The position numbers and the translations under genes are program-made. Shown here in pieces: positions 15,991 through 24,414 of a stretch of 30,108 bases of DNA. The notes beneath the pieces are model-generated. The model worked only from the letters and a program-made list of their open reading frames with translations. It made no database searches and was not told where the DNA came from. The stretch is from Firmicutes bacterium UBA6113 (GTDB taxonomy: Bacteria; Bacillota; Clostridia; Tissierellales; Sedimentibacteraceae). Positions within the stretch are counted from its first letter, which is position 1; each line of letters begins with the position of its first letter. The stretch covers positions 1 to 30,108 of the forward strand of contig DIWF01000010.1 of NCBI GenBank assembly GCA_002422545.1, read 5' to 3'.

Positions 15991-16006
15991 GTCCAGGTGG
16001 TTTTTT
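15977..16006 (+). terminator. Riboswitch-controlled terminator (ZTP expression platform)
   Basis: ACCGCCTGGG (15977-15986) pairs with TCCAGGTGGT (15992-16001), with two G-T pairs and loop CTACG, followed by TTTTTT. The left arm is shared with the ZTP aptamer, so the aptamer and terminator exclude each other. Confidence 0.92.
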
Positions 16007-16036
16007 GTATCCCTGGACAATTTCTTAGGAGGAACA

Positions 16037-18265
16037 ATGAAAGAAGCATGGAAAAATTTTAAGGCCGGCAACTGGACAAAGGAAATTGATGTAAGGGATT
16101 TTATTCAGAAAAATTACAAACCTTACGAAGGAAATGAAGATTTTTTAAGCCTGTCAACTGAAAGAACAAGAAACTTGTTTAGAAAGGCAACTTCCCTCAT
16201 GAATGAAGAGCTTCAAAAGGGAGTTTTTGATATTGACACCGAGCATATTTCAGGAATAGACAATTTTACTCCCGGTTATCTGGACAAACAAAATGAAATT
16301 ATTGTTGGATTTCAGACGGATGCTCCTTTAAAAAGGATGCTCAATCCATTTGGAGGAATAAGAATGGTTGAGCAGTCACTGGAAGCTTACGGCTATACAG
16401 CATCTCAGCAACTATTGGATGTATTCCACAAGTACAGAAAAACTCACAATCAAGGAGTATTTGACGCATACACTCCTGAAATCAAAAATGCAAGAAGCGT
16501 GGGACTATTAACAGGCCTTCCAGATGCATACGGGAGAGGAAGAATAATCGGAGATTTCAGAAGAATTGCTCTATACGGAACAGATTTTTTGATAGAAAAG
16601 AAAAAAGAAGAATATGCAAATGTAACTTTGCCCATGAATGAAGAAAACATCAGGGCAAGAGAAGAAATCATGGAACAAATAACAGCACTCAAAGCGATGA
16701 AGTCAATGGCCGTAAAATACGGCTCAGATATTTCAAGACCTTCTGAAAATGCCAGAGAAGCTGTACAGGCTGTATACTTCGGGTATCTTGCTGGAGTAAA
16801 GGAAAACAATGGAGCAGCCATGTCTCTGGGAAGAGTGAGCACGTTTATTGACATTTACATTGAAAAGGATCTGGTTGAGGGCATATTGACAGAAACAGAG
16901 GCTCAGGAAATCATAGACCAGTTTGTGCTTAAGTTGAGAATGGTGAGACATTTGAGGACTCCTGAATACAACGAACTGTTTGCAGGTGACCCTAACTGGG
17001 TGACAGAATCCCTTGGGGGAATGGGTCTTGACGGAAGGACGCTGGTTTCAAAAACAACTTTTAGATTTCTTCATACATTAACAAATTTGTCATCGGCACC
17101 TGAACCGAACATGACAGTTCTATGGTCAAATAATTTACCGGAAGGGTTTAAAAAATACTGCACGAAAATGTCCATTGAAACGTCTGCCATTCAATATGAA
17201 AATGACGATATAATGCGGACAATGCACGGAGATGATTACGGCATAGCATGCTGCGTTTCAGCCATGAGGATAGGAAAGGACATGCAGTTTTTCGGAGCTA
17301 GATGCAACCTTGCAAAGTCTCTGTTGATGTCAATAAACGGCGGTATTGACGAGAAAAATAAAATCAAGGTCATAGACAACATTAAAAAAATCGATTCAGA
17401 AGTTTTAAATTATGAAGAAGTTCTGGAAAGTTACAAAAAAGTCATGGAATATGTTGCAGAACTTTATGTAAACACAATGAACATAATCCATTACATGCAT
17501 GACAAATACGCTTACGAGGCAGGACTCATGGCTCTTCATGACTACAATGTGGGAAGGCTCATGGCATTTGGGGTGGCAGGTCTTTCCATAGTTGCCGACT
17601 CCCTGAGCGCAATAAAGTATGCAAGGGTTAAACCAATTCGAGATGAAAACGGAATTGCTGTTGATTTCCAAATTGAAGGAGAATTCCCCATGTACGGCAA
17701 TGATGATGACCAGGTTGACATGATTGCTGAAGAAATACTGGAATTTTTCTCAAAAGAACTTAAAAAGCACCAGACATACAGAAACGCTCACCACACGCTT
17801 TCAGTTCTTACAATCACGTCAAACGTTGTGTATGGAAAGAAAACAGGAGCCACACCTGACGGAAGAAAATCAGGCGAACCATTTGCTCCGGGAGCAAATC
17901 CAATGAATGGAAGAGATAAAAGCGGCATACTTGCTTCTCTTAATTCAGTGGCGAAATTAAAGTACAAGGACGTGTGTGAAGATGGAATATCAAACACATT
18001 CACAGTTGTTCCCGAAACTCTGGGAAAGCTTGAAAGGCACAGAATAGACAACCTTGCAAACATACTGGATGGATATTTTGTTCAAGATGCCCATCACATA
18101 AACGTTAATGTTATGAACCGCGACACATTGTACGATGCAATGGAAAATCCGGACAAATATCCAAACCTTACAATACGTGTTTCAGGATATGCTGTTAATT
18201 TCAACAGGCTCACAAGAGAGCAGCAGATTGATGTTATAGGCAGGACGTTCCACGACAGGATGTGA
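16037..18265 (+). CDS. pflB: Pyruvate formate-lyase (formate C-acetyltransferase)
   Basis: This 742-residue glycyl radical enzyme splits pyruvate with CoA to acetyl-CoA and formate in anaerobic cells. The active-site cysteine pair is C405-C406 (GIACCVSAM), which distinguishes true pyruvate formate-lyases from other glycyl radical enzymes. The glycyl radical site is G717 in RVSGYAV near the C-terminus. Length is that of clostridial PflB. The frame runs upstream through the riboswitch to 15926, but the ATG at 16037 has TAGGAGG six bases before it. The activase gene follows directly. A ZTP riboswitch upstream indicates that the enzyme is induced when formyl-folate is limiting, so formate supply may be its main task here. 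Confidence 0.97.
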   Translation: MKEAWKNFKAGNWTKEIDVRDFIQKNYKPYEGNEDFLSLSTERTRNLFRKATSLMNEELQKGVFDIDTEHISGIDNFTPGYLDKQNEIIVGFQTDAPLKRMLNPFGGIRMVEQSLEAYGYTASQQLLDVFHKYRKTHNQGVFDAYTPEIKNARSVGLLTGLPDAYGRGRIIGDFRRIALYGTDFLIEKKKEEYANVTLPMNEENIRAREEIMEQITALKAMKSMAVKYGSDISRPSENAREAVQAVYFGYLAGVKENNGAAMSLGRVSTFIDIYIEKDLVEGILTETEAQEIIDQFVLKLRMVRHLRTPEYNELFAGDPNWVTESLGGMGLDGRTLVSKTTFRFLHTLTNLSSAPEPNMTVLWSNNLPEGFKKYCTKMSIETSAIQYENDDIMRTMHGDDYGIACCVSAMRIGKDMQFFGARCNLAKSLLMSINGGIDEKNKIKVIDNIKKIDSEVLNYEEVLESYKKVMEYVAELYVNTMNIIHYMHDKYAYEAGLMALHDYNVGRLMAFGVAGLSIVADSLSAIKYARVKPIRDENGIAVDFQIEGEFPMYGNDDDQVDMIAEEILEFFSKELKKHQTYRNAHHTLSVLTITSNVVYGKKTGATPDGRKSGEPFAPGANPMNGRDKSGILASLNSVAKLKYKDVCEDGISNTFTVVPETLGKLERHRIDNLANILDGYFVQDAHHINVNVMNRDTLYDAMENPDKYPNLTIRVSGYAVNFNRLTREQQIDVIGRTFHDRM

Positions 18266-18269
18266 TGAA

Positions 18270-18998
18270 GTGCAGGAAGGATACATTCATTCAATAGAAA
18301 CTTTAGGTACTCTGGACGGCCCCGGCATACGCATGGTTGTGTTTCTTCAGGGATGCCGTCTAAGATGTGCTTACTGCCACAATCCTGATACCTGGGCGTT
18401 TAACAAAGGGATAATGACAACAGCTGAAAAAATAGATGAAAAAGCTAAAAGATACAAGCCCTATTTCAAATTTAACGACGGAGGTGTAACCTTCTCAGGA
18501 GGAGAGCCTCTCATGCAGCCGGAATTCCTGCTGGAATGCCTTAAGTTGTGCAAAGAGGAAGGAATTCATACAGTTCTTGACACTGCAGGAGTAGGTATGG
18601 GTGTTTACGAGGAAATTCTCAAGTACACTGACTTGGTTATTCTTGACATAAAGCATTCAAATTCTCATAAGTACAAGGATATCACAGGTATGGATATTGG
18701 ATGTTACTATGAATTCAAAGAAGCGTTGAAAAGAAATCAAAATGATATTTGGATAAAGCATGTTGTGACGCCTGGAATCAATGATAGCTTAAGTGACATG
18801 AAAGAATTTGAAAAAGAAGTGAACACATTTCCAAATGATATGGTCAAAAAAGTAGAGCTGCTGCCCTACCACACCCTTGGAGTTTACAAATACAAGGAAT
18901 TAAACTTAATCTACGGCCTTGAAGGCATTGAACCCTTGAGGATGGAAAAGCTAGATGAATTGAAGAACTGCCTTTCAATTGAAAAACTTGTAAGATAA
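18270..18998 (+). CDS. pflA: Pyruvate formate-lyase activating enzyme (radical SAM)
   Basis: A 242-residue radical SAM protein that places the glycyl radical on PflB. The 4Fe-4S motif C29-x3-C33-x2-C36 is seen in GCRLRCAYCHNPDTW, after the family sequence GTLDGPGIRMVVF. FSGGEPLMQPEF supplies the SAM-binding GGE block, and LLPYHTLGVYKY the C-terminal conserved block. The start is the GTG at 18270, four bases after the pflB stop; the ribosome site AGGA lies inside the last pflB codons. This tight spacing implies translational coupling. The length is standard for PflA and an extra ferredoxin domain is absent, which agrees with a pyruvate rather than glycerol or benzylsuccinate system. Confidence 0.97.
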   Translation: MQEGYIHSIETLGTLDGPGIRMVVFLQGCRLRCAYCHNPDTWAFNKGIMTTAEKIDEKAKRYKPYFKFNDGGVTFSGGEPLMQPEFLLECLKLCKEEGIHTVLDTAGVGMGVYEEILKYTDLVILDIKHSNSHKYKDITGMDIGCYYEFKEALKRNQNDIWIKHVVTPGINDSLSDMKEFEKEVNTFPNDMVKKVELLPYHTLGVYKYKELNLIYGLEGIEPLRMEKLDELKNCLSIEKLVR

Positions 18999-19074
18999 GT
19001 GCTGAAAATATTTAATATTACTGAATTGCAGTAAATTTTTCACTTTAGAGCAAAATTGAGCAAAAATCTTGAAA

Positions 19075-19112
19075 TAAAAAAGCTGTCCGGCTACGCCGAG
19101 ACAGCTTGTATT
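19075..19112. terminator. Bidirectional terminator between pflA and the fatty acid transporter gene
   Basis: AAGCTGTC (19080-19087) pairs with GACAGCTT (19100-19107), and the inner CGGC-TAC-GCCG adds to the stem. An A-run lies on the left and a T-rich stretch (TGTATTTTTG) on the right, so it can end transcripts from both sides. Confidence 0.9.
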
Positions 19113-19119
19113 TTTGCTA

Positions 19120-20481
19120 CTAGAAAATCAGGAATCCAGCTGATATTATAATACCGCTGAACAACAGGGTAATTACGCAGTATCCCATAACATCTTTTGC
19201 GTTCAAACCAGCTATAGAAAGTGCAGGCAGTGCCCAGAAAGGCTGTACCATGTTTGTCCATGCATCTCCCCATGCAATAGCCATTGCAGTCTTTGCTGGA
19301 TCAACTCCGAGAGCATGACCTGCTGGCATCATTATAGGAGCCTGTACTGCCCATTGTCCTCCGCCTGAAGGAACAAAGAAGTTAACAATACCTGCGCTTA
19401 AGAATGTGAACAGCGGGAAAGTCACATTGTTTGAAATGCTTACAAAACCGTTTGATATAACTCCAGCAAGAGATATACCTGTTTCAGGATTTGCGCCTAC
19501 CATCATTCCCATTATTCCGGCATAGAACGGAAACTGCAGGATGATGCCGGCTGCACTGGCAGCAGCTTCATTAACTGCGTCTATGTAATTTCTAAGATTT
19601 CCATGGAGTAGTACTCCCACAAACAGGAATATGAAGTTTACAAAGTCAAGGCTTAAGTTTAAACCAACCTGAGTGAAGTTATAAACTATATATACAAAAC
19701 CAAAAATCAAAGTGATTACCCATAAAATTTTACTGCGTTCCATTTTATCAGCAGGAGAAAATTTGCTTGCATCTTCTGAACGAGCCTCTTTTTCAACTAA
19801 TTTGGCAGGATCAACTTCAACTATATGTTCTTTGTCAGGTATCATAGCCTTGCATACAAATGGAAGCCCAAATATTATAATTCCTGAAATAAATAGATTC
19901 ATAGGTGAGAATATAGTATTGCTTGTTGCTATAGTGAATGTGCCGTCAAATATTGAAGGAGCTACTTTTTCAAGAGCGCCCGGGTTAGCTACTTGAAGCG
20001 GAATAGAGCCTGAAATTCCACCGTGCCATACGACGAAACCTGAATAAGCTGTTGCAATTAAAAGTCTGTAGTCAATTCCTTTTACTTCTTTTGCGATTTC
20101 TCTTGCAAGTAAAGCTCCTATTACAAGACCAAATCCCCAGTTAATCCAGCATGCTACAACTGATACAAAAGCAGTGATCATAATTCCTCTTACAGGTGTT
20201 TTAGCAGCTTTTGCTATCTTTTTAAGCAAGTTTTTGAATACTTTGGCCTGAGCCATTGCGCTTCCAAGTACAAGAACCAAGACCATTTGCATAGTAAATG
20301 AAAGTAATCCGAAAAATCCTTTTGGTCCTGCCCAGTGCAGAATCATTTGAAATGGTGATTGTCCTGTCAAAGTCACGCCGCCGATAAATGTGATGATTGT
20401 CAGAACAATAGCGAAAATAAATGCGTCTGGCAGGTATTTGTTCATAACATATACGCAGCCGTTTGTGAATTTTTTAAACAT
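19120..20481 (-). CDS. Short-chain fatty acid transporter (AtoE family)
   Basis: A 453-residue membrane protein with about eleven to twelve hydrophobic segments. It matches AtoE-type short-chain fatty acid transporters: SAMAQAKVFKNLLKKIA, ACWINWGFGLVIGALLAREIA, YSGFVVWHGGISGSIPL and the late FFVPSGGGQWAVQAPIMMPA and AWGDAWTNMVQPFWALP segments are the family's conserved blocks. It is expected to move acetoacetate, butyrate or similar acids across the cytoplasmic membrane. The ATG at 20481 follows TTAGGAGGAA. It is a single gene ended by the shared terminator, without CoA-transferase or thiolase genes beside it, so whether it takes up or exports acids is open. A 12-bp palindrome TGGCAATTGCCA lies in its leader at 20510-20521. 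Confidence 0.9.
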   Translation of the reverse strand: MFKKFTNGCVYVMNKYLPDAFIFAIVLTIITFIGGVTLTGQSPFQMILHWAGPKGFFGLLSFTMQMVLVLVLGSAMAQAKVFKNLLKKIAKAAKTPVRGIMITAFVSVVACWINWGFGLVIGALLAREIAKEVKGIDYRLLIATAYSGFVVWHGGISGSIPLQVANPGALEKVAPSIFDGTFTIATSNTIFSPMNLFISGIIIFGLPFVCKAMIPDKEHIVEVDPAKLVEKEARSEDASKFSPADKMERSKILWVITLIFGFVYIVYNFTQVGLNLSLDFVNFIFLFVGVLLHGNLRNYIDAVNEAAASAAGIILQFPFYAGIMGMMVGANPETGISLAGVISNGFVSISNNVTFPLFTFLSAGIVNFFVPSGGGQWAVQAPIMMPAGHALGVDPAKTAMAIAWGDAWTNMVQPFWALPALSIAGLNAKDVMGYCVITLLFSGIIISAGFLIF

Positions 20482-21133
20482 AAAAATTCCTCCTAAATTT
20501 TTATTGTATTGGCAATTGCCATTACATTCATATGTAACTTATATGAAGCATAGATTAAATGAACCACAGTCATTTTATTACTATACCGAATTTAATTCAA
20601 CTTGATTGAATGTTCCAATTTATTGTTAATGATGAACAAAGTTGTTAGAAATGTATCAAAAGTATGTTTATCTTAAAAAAGCTCTGTTTTTCTCTGGCGA
20701 GCTGACACTTGTTTAACAATTCATAATAATTTTTTATCTTTTTCGAGCATTTGATGCGAAAAATATCATAATATACAGAATAATATGGCAAAATTTAGAT
20801 AATTATATTTAAAGGTATAAATAATCAAACGTTTACAAGCGTGAATACATTAAAATGCTAGAAAATACAGCGTTATCAAAGAAATTTTATATTGTTAAAA
20901 TTATGTGTTTTTTTCCTCAGTAATTTTATGCATATAGATTGATATAAATGATACATAAAATCTTTTTTCATCAATGGAATATTATAATCGACGAAAGACG
21001 AATAATTTTTAACAATAATGCAAGTAAAATACTGCCCATGAAACAAATGAATTATAAAAGGTTGATGTTTCAACATTTAATTTGTTTAATAACGTATATG
21101 AAATAAATATTTGAAGAAAATTAAAATTTACCA
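20482..21133. other. AT-rich intergenic region without a recognisable gene
   Basis: About 650 bp between the divergent atoE-type gene and the SAM-riboswitch operon. I see no convincing coding region; the one 66-codon minus-strand frame has a composition unlike the real genes. It must hold the atoE-type promoter, which I could not place. Short inverted repeats are TGGCAATTGCCA (20510-20521) and ATTCAA-CTTGA-TTGAAT (20595-20611), and a weak cre-like sequence ATCAAACGTTTACA is at 20824-20837. Confidence 0.6.
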
Positions 21134-21160
21134 TTGACAAATAATTTTGTATGGTATAAA
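21134..21160 (+). promoter_or_regulatory. Promoter of the SAM-riboswitch operon
   Basis: TTGACA (21134-21139) and extended -10 TGGTATAAA (hexamer 21155-21160). The spacer is 15 bp, short of the usual 17, and is likely rescued by the TG extension. It lies about 30 bp before the riboswitch. Confidence 0.65.
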
Positions 21161-21190
21161 GTAGTCACAACGTTAATCAATTAAATAAAA

Positions 21191-21300
21191 ACTTCTTATC
21201 AAGAGAGACGGAGGGATCGGCCCTGTGATGTCTCGGCAACCTGCAGTACATGCTGAAAGGTGCTAATTCCGACAAAGGATTCTTTGGGAGATGAGGAGAC
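21191..21300 (+). promoter_or_regulatory. SAM-I riboswitch (S-box)
   Basis: The classic S-box sequence is present: CTTATCAAGAGAGACGGAGG at the start, then GGCCCTGTGATGTCTCGGCAAC, a variable stem, GGTGCTAATTCCGAC, and a closing GGGAGATGAGGAG that pairs with CTTCTTATC to form P1. The GA-rich start and GATGTC hold the usual kink-turn. With an intrinsic terminator downstream, SAM binding should turn off the operon ybaK-tcdA-metNIQ. Confidence 0.97.
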
Positions 21301-21315
21301 GGTATATGTATATTG

Positions 21316-21338
21316 CCCTCTCTTTGTAGAGGGTTTTT
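21316..21338 (+). terminator. SAM-I expression-platform terminator
   Basis: CCCTCT, loop CTTTGT, AGAGGG (21316-21333), then TTTTT. It lies between the aptamer and the first gene's ribosome site. A competing antiterminator would have to use sequence at about 21290-21320. Confidence 0.88.
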
Positions 21339-21357
21339 ATTTTATAGGAGGCTGACG

Positions 21358-21831
21358 ATGTCTGTAGAAACAGTACGAAGTTATTTAAAACAATTCAACA
21401 AGGATAAAGATATTCTTGAAATGGATGAGTCAACTGCAACAGTGGAACTGGCTGCCAGAACTCTTGGGACAGCAGAAGAAAGAATAGCAAAATCACTGTC
21501 ATTTTACAATGGCGATGGTGCAATGGTTATAGTGGTTGCAGGAGATGCAAAAATAGACAACAAGAAGTTCAAGGAACAGTTTGGATTCAAGGCAAAAATG
21601 CTTGCACCGGAAGATACTGTAAAATATACAGGTCATGCAATAGGCGGTGTTTGTCCATTTGCTCTGCCGGAATATGTCGATGTCTACCTGGATGATTCCA
21701 TGAAAAGATTTGAAACAATGTTTCCTGCTTGCGGAAGCAGCAATTCTGCAATTGAACTTACGCTGGAAGAACTGGAAAAAACATCAAGAAGCAAGAAATG
21801 GATTGACGTGTGTAAAAATTGGGAACAATAA
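21358..21831 (+). CDS. YbaK/EbsC family aminoacyl-tRNA deacylase-like protein
   Basis: A 157-residue single-domain protein related to Cys-tRNA(Pro) deacylase YbaK and ProX/INS editing domains. Family marks are TVELAARTLGTAEERIAKSLSF with the conserved lysine, KMLAPEDTVKYTGHAIGGVCPF with the GGVxPF loop, and MFPACGSSNSAIELTLEEL with the G-S-x-x-x-A/E-I block. Such proteins hydrolyse mischarged tRNA in the cytosol. It is the first gene after the SAM-I riboswitch, which is not its usual place. The frame opens at 21313 but the ATG at 21358 follows TAGGAGG. A role in removing a sulfur amino acid such as cysteine or homocysteine from the wrong tRNA would suit the location, but this is inference. 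Confidence 0.9.
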   Translation: MSVETVRSYLKQFNKDKDILEMDESTATVELAARTLGTAEERIAKSLSFYNGDGAMVIVVAGDAKIDNKKFKEQFGFKAKMLAPEDTVKYTGHAIGGVCPFALPEYVDVYLDDSMKRFETMFPACGSSNSAIELTLEELEKTSRSKKWIDVCKNWEQ

Positions 21832-21859
21832 CTAAAATTAAATATATCGGGAAGGTAAT

Positions 21860-22615
21860 ATGTTAAACGAATTTTCAAGAACACAGCTTTTATTGGGCGA
21901 AGAAGCCATGGAAAAATTAAAAAATGCAAAAGTTGCAATATTTGGAATCGGTGGAGTAGGATCATATGTTGCTGAAGCTCTGGCAAGAAGCGGAGTGGGA
22001 AACTTTGTCCTGTTTGACGACGACAAGGTGTGCCTTACAAACATAAACAGGCAGATAATTGCAACCAGAAAGACAATAGGTAGAAAAAAGGTTGAAGTTA
22101 TGGCTGAAAGGATACTTGATATAAATCCAAAAGCCAATGTTGAAACAAATGCATGCTTTTATATGCCGGACAATGCTGATAACTATGATTTTTCGACATA
22201 TGATTATATAGTTGATGCCATTGATACTGTTACAGCAAAACTTGAGCTCATAGTGAGATCAAATGCTGCAGGTGTTCCAATCATGAGCAGCATGGGAGCA
22301 GGAAACAAGCTGGATCCAACAAAGTTTGAAGTGACAGACATATACAAGACGTCCATGGACCCTTTGGCAAAAGTAATGCGCAATGAACTTAAAAAAAGGG
22401 GAATTAAAAAATTAAAAGTTGTTTATTCAAAAGAAAAACCTATAACGCCAGTGGACAGCGAAGAAAACAGCTGTAAAACCGGCTGTGTTTGCCCACCGGG
22501 CACAACGAGAAAATGCACATCAAGAAGAGCAATACCAGGAAGTGTTTCCTTTGTTCCTTCTGTAGCAGGACTTATAATCGCAGGCGAGGTAGTGAAGGAT
22601 ATAATTGCTTTATAA
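21860..22615 (+). CDS. tcdA: tRNA threonylcarbamoyladenosine dehydratase (ThiF/E1-like)
   Basis: A 251-residue ATP-dependent enzyme that cyclises t6A at position 37 of ANN-decoding tRNAs to ct6A. The adenylation-site motif GIGGVGS is at residues 29-35, followed by YVAEALARSGVGNFVLFDDDKVCLTNINRQI, the usual E1-like D-x-V-x-x-x-N-x-N-R-Q block. TSMDPLAKVMRNELKKRGI and the C-terminal PGSVSFVPSVAGLIIAGEVV are characteristic of TcdA/CsdL. A Cys cluster CKTGCVCPPG near residues 205-215 is notable and may bind metal. It lies 28 bp after the YbaK-type gene and its stop overlaps the metN ribosome site, so it is inside the SAM operon. Confidence 0.92.
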   Translation: MLNEFSRTQLLLGEEAMEKLKNAKVAIFGIGGVGSYVAEALARSGVGNFVLFDDDKVCLTNINRQIIATRKTIGRKKVEVMAERILDINPKANVETNACFYMPDNADNYDFSTYDYIVDAIDTVTAKLELIVRSNAAGVPIMSSMGAGNKLDPTKFEVTDIYKTSMDPLAKVMRNELKKRGIKKLKVVYSKEKPITPVDSEENSCKTGCVCPPGTTRKCTSRRAIPGSVSFVPSVAGLIIAGEVVKDIIAL

Positions 22616-22628
22616 AGGAGGAAACATC

Positions 22629-23645
22629 GTGGGGACGACTCCATTAATTAAATTAGTAGATTTAGAAAAAAAATATATAAGCCAGAACAATGCGGTGACA
22701 GCTCTTTCCGGTATAAACCTTGATATCATAAAGGGAGACATCTTCGGAATAATAGGAATGAGCGGTGCGGGAAAAAGCACGCTGGTAAGGTGCATAAATT
22801 TCCTGGAAAAACCAACAGGTGGAACAGTTATAATAGGGAACAAGGATTTGTCCCTGCTGAGCGACAAGGAGCTCAGGAATGTAAGACAGGATATAGGAAT
22901 GATTTTTCAACAGTTTAATCTGCTCATGCAAAGAAATGTTGAAGACAATATTTGCTTCCCCCTTGAAATAAGCGGAATGAGCAAAAGTGAAGGAAAAAAT
23001 AGGGCCTCTGAGCTTCTGGAACTTGTTGGACTTTCAGACAAAATAAAATCATATCCATCTCAGCTCAGTGGCGGTCAAAAGCAAAGAGTTGCTATTGCAA
23101 GGGCATTGGCCACAAATCCTGACATACTTCTTTGCGACGAGGCTACCAGTGCATTAGACCCTACTACAACCCGTTCAATACTAGGGCTTTTGAAGGACAT
23201 CAATAAGAAACTTGGGATTACAATAATTATCATAACTCATGAAATGGCAGTTGTAGAGGAAATATGCAATCAAGTTGCAATAATTGACAATGGTAGGTTA
23301 GCAGAAACCGGAAAAGTAGAAGAAGTTTTTTCTAAGCCAAAGACTGATGCAGCAAAAAAACTTGTATACCACAGCAGCAATGCAGTAAATGAAATGACCG
23401 GAAAAAGATGCATAAGAATTGTATTCGACGGAAAATCATCCTTTGAGCCTGTTATAGCAAACATGGTTTTGGAATGCAGGGCTCAGGTTAACATATTGTT
23501 TGCAGACACGCGAGACATAAACGGACAGGCATTCGGACAAATGGTGCTCCAGCTGCCTGAAGACGAAATTATCTCAGATAAAATTATACATTATCTCAAA
23601 AGCAAAAATGTAAATGTAGAGGAGTTGGTTGATTATGTTGGATAA
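22629..23645 (+). CDS. metN: Methionine ABC transporter ATP-binding protein
   Basis: A 338-residue ATPase that drives methionine uptake through MetI and MetQ. Walker A is GMSGAGKST at residues 43-51, the ABC signature is LSGGQKQR, and Walker B is ILLCDEATSALD. The last about 80 residues form the NIL/ACT-like regulatory domain that binds methionine in MetN proteins (GKRCIRIVFDGKSSFEPVIANM). The likely start is the GTG at 22629, seven bases after AAGGAGG, which spans the tcdA stop. Its 3' end overlaps metI by 11 bp. It belongs to the SAM-I-controlled operon, which agrees strongly with a methionine substrate. Confidence 0.96.
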   Translation: MGTTPLIKLVDLEKKYISQNNAVTALSGINLDIIKGDIFGIIGMSGAGKSTLVRCINFLEKPTGGTVIIGNKDLSLLSDKELRNVRQDIGMIFQQFNLLMQRNVEDNICFPLEISGMSKSEGKNRASELLELVGLSDKIKSYPSQLSGGQKQRVAIARALATNPDILLCDEATSALDPTTTRSILGLLKDINKKLGITIIIITHEMAVVEEICNQVAIIDNGRLAETGKVEEVFSKPKTDAAKKLVYHSSNAVNEMTGKRCIRIVFDGKSSFEPVIANMVLECRAQVNILFADTRDINGQAFGQMVLQLPEDEIISDKIIHYLKSKNVNVEELVDYVG

Positions 23646-24297
23646 TACTACTATGACAATGCTTTTTGAAGGAACAATCGACACTCTATACATGACATTT
23701 GTTTCAACCATATTTGCATATATCTTTGCCTTCCCTATTGGAATTGCATTGGTTGTAACTAAAAAAGACGGTTTGCGTCCTATGGGACTTTTTAATAAAA
23801 TTTTGGATGTTACAGTAAATATGGGGCGTTCAATACCATTTTTAATACTTTTGATAGCAGTGATACCTTTGACAAAGCTCATTGCAGGTAAAAGTTACGG
23901 TTCAACTGCTACAATAGTACCGCTGGTGATTGCAGCCACACCTTTTATTGCAAGGCTCATAGAATCATCTCTTCAAGAGGTTGATAATGGAGTAATAGAA
24001 GCAGCTCAAAGCATGGGTGCTTCTCTTTCGACAATAGTTTTTAAAGTATTGGTTCCGGAAGCAAAGACTTCTCTCATTGTGGGAGGAACAATTGCCATAG
24101 GAACAATCCTTGGCTATTCTGCCATGGCAGGAGTCGTAGGAGGCGGAGGACTGGGAGACATAGCCATACAGTACGGATATTACAGGTATCAAAAAGAAAT
24201 AATGTTGATTACTGTAATACTTCTGGTAATACTGGTGCAGATTCTGCAGTCCATAGGAATGAAAATCGCAAGAAAGACAGACAAAAGAGTCATTTAG
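23635..24297 (+). CDS. metI: Methionine ABC transporter permease
   Basis: A 220-residue membrane protein with five predicted segments, the standard size of MetI. The ABC-permease EAA loop that contacts MetN is seen as VIEAAQSMGASLSTIVFKVLVPEA. VNMGRSIPFLILLIAVIPLTK is another MetI block, and AGVVGGGGLGDIAIQYGYYR lies near the C-terminus. The ATG at 23635 is favoured over the in-frame TTG at 23629, with a GGAG ribosome site inside metN, and the 11-bp overlap points to translational coupling. The metQ gene follows after a 117-bp gap. Confidence 0.95.
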   Translation: MLDNTTMTMLFEGTIDTLYMTFVSTIFAYIFAFPIGIALVVTKKDGLRPMGLFNKILDVTVNMGRSIPFLILLIAVIPLTKLIAGKSYGSTATIVPLVIAATPFIARLIESSLQEVDNGVIEAAQSMGASLSTIVFKVLVPEAKTSLIVGGTIAIGTILGYSAMAGVVGGGGLGDIAIQYGYYRYQKEIMLITVILLVILVQILQSIGMKIARKTDKRVI

Positions 24298-24414
24298 TCA
24301 ACAAGTACAAGAAATACAAGATATGATGTTCAGGTCATGCCCGGGAGAAAGATCCGTTCATATATTCATAATTTCAAAGTACTCAAAAATAAAAAAGGCA
24401 TAAAGGAGAAAATT

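Noticed and set aside
15926..16036. Upstream extension of the pflB frame
   Set aside because: It runs through the ZTP aptamer and terminator; family homology starts after the ATG at 16037.
20824..20837. cre-like CcpA site ATCAAACGTTTACA
   Set aside because: The first two consensus bases are wrong and it lies over 300 bp from either flanking gene start.
20876..21076. 66-codon minus-strand frame in the AT-rich gap
   Set aside because: No ribosome site of the quality seen elsewhere, odd composition rich in Phe, His and Ile, and no recognisable motif.
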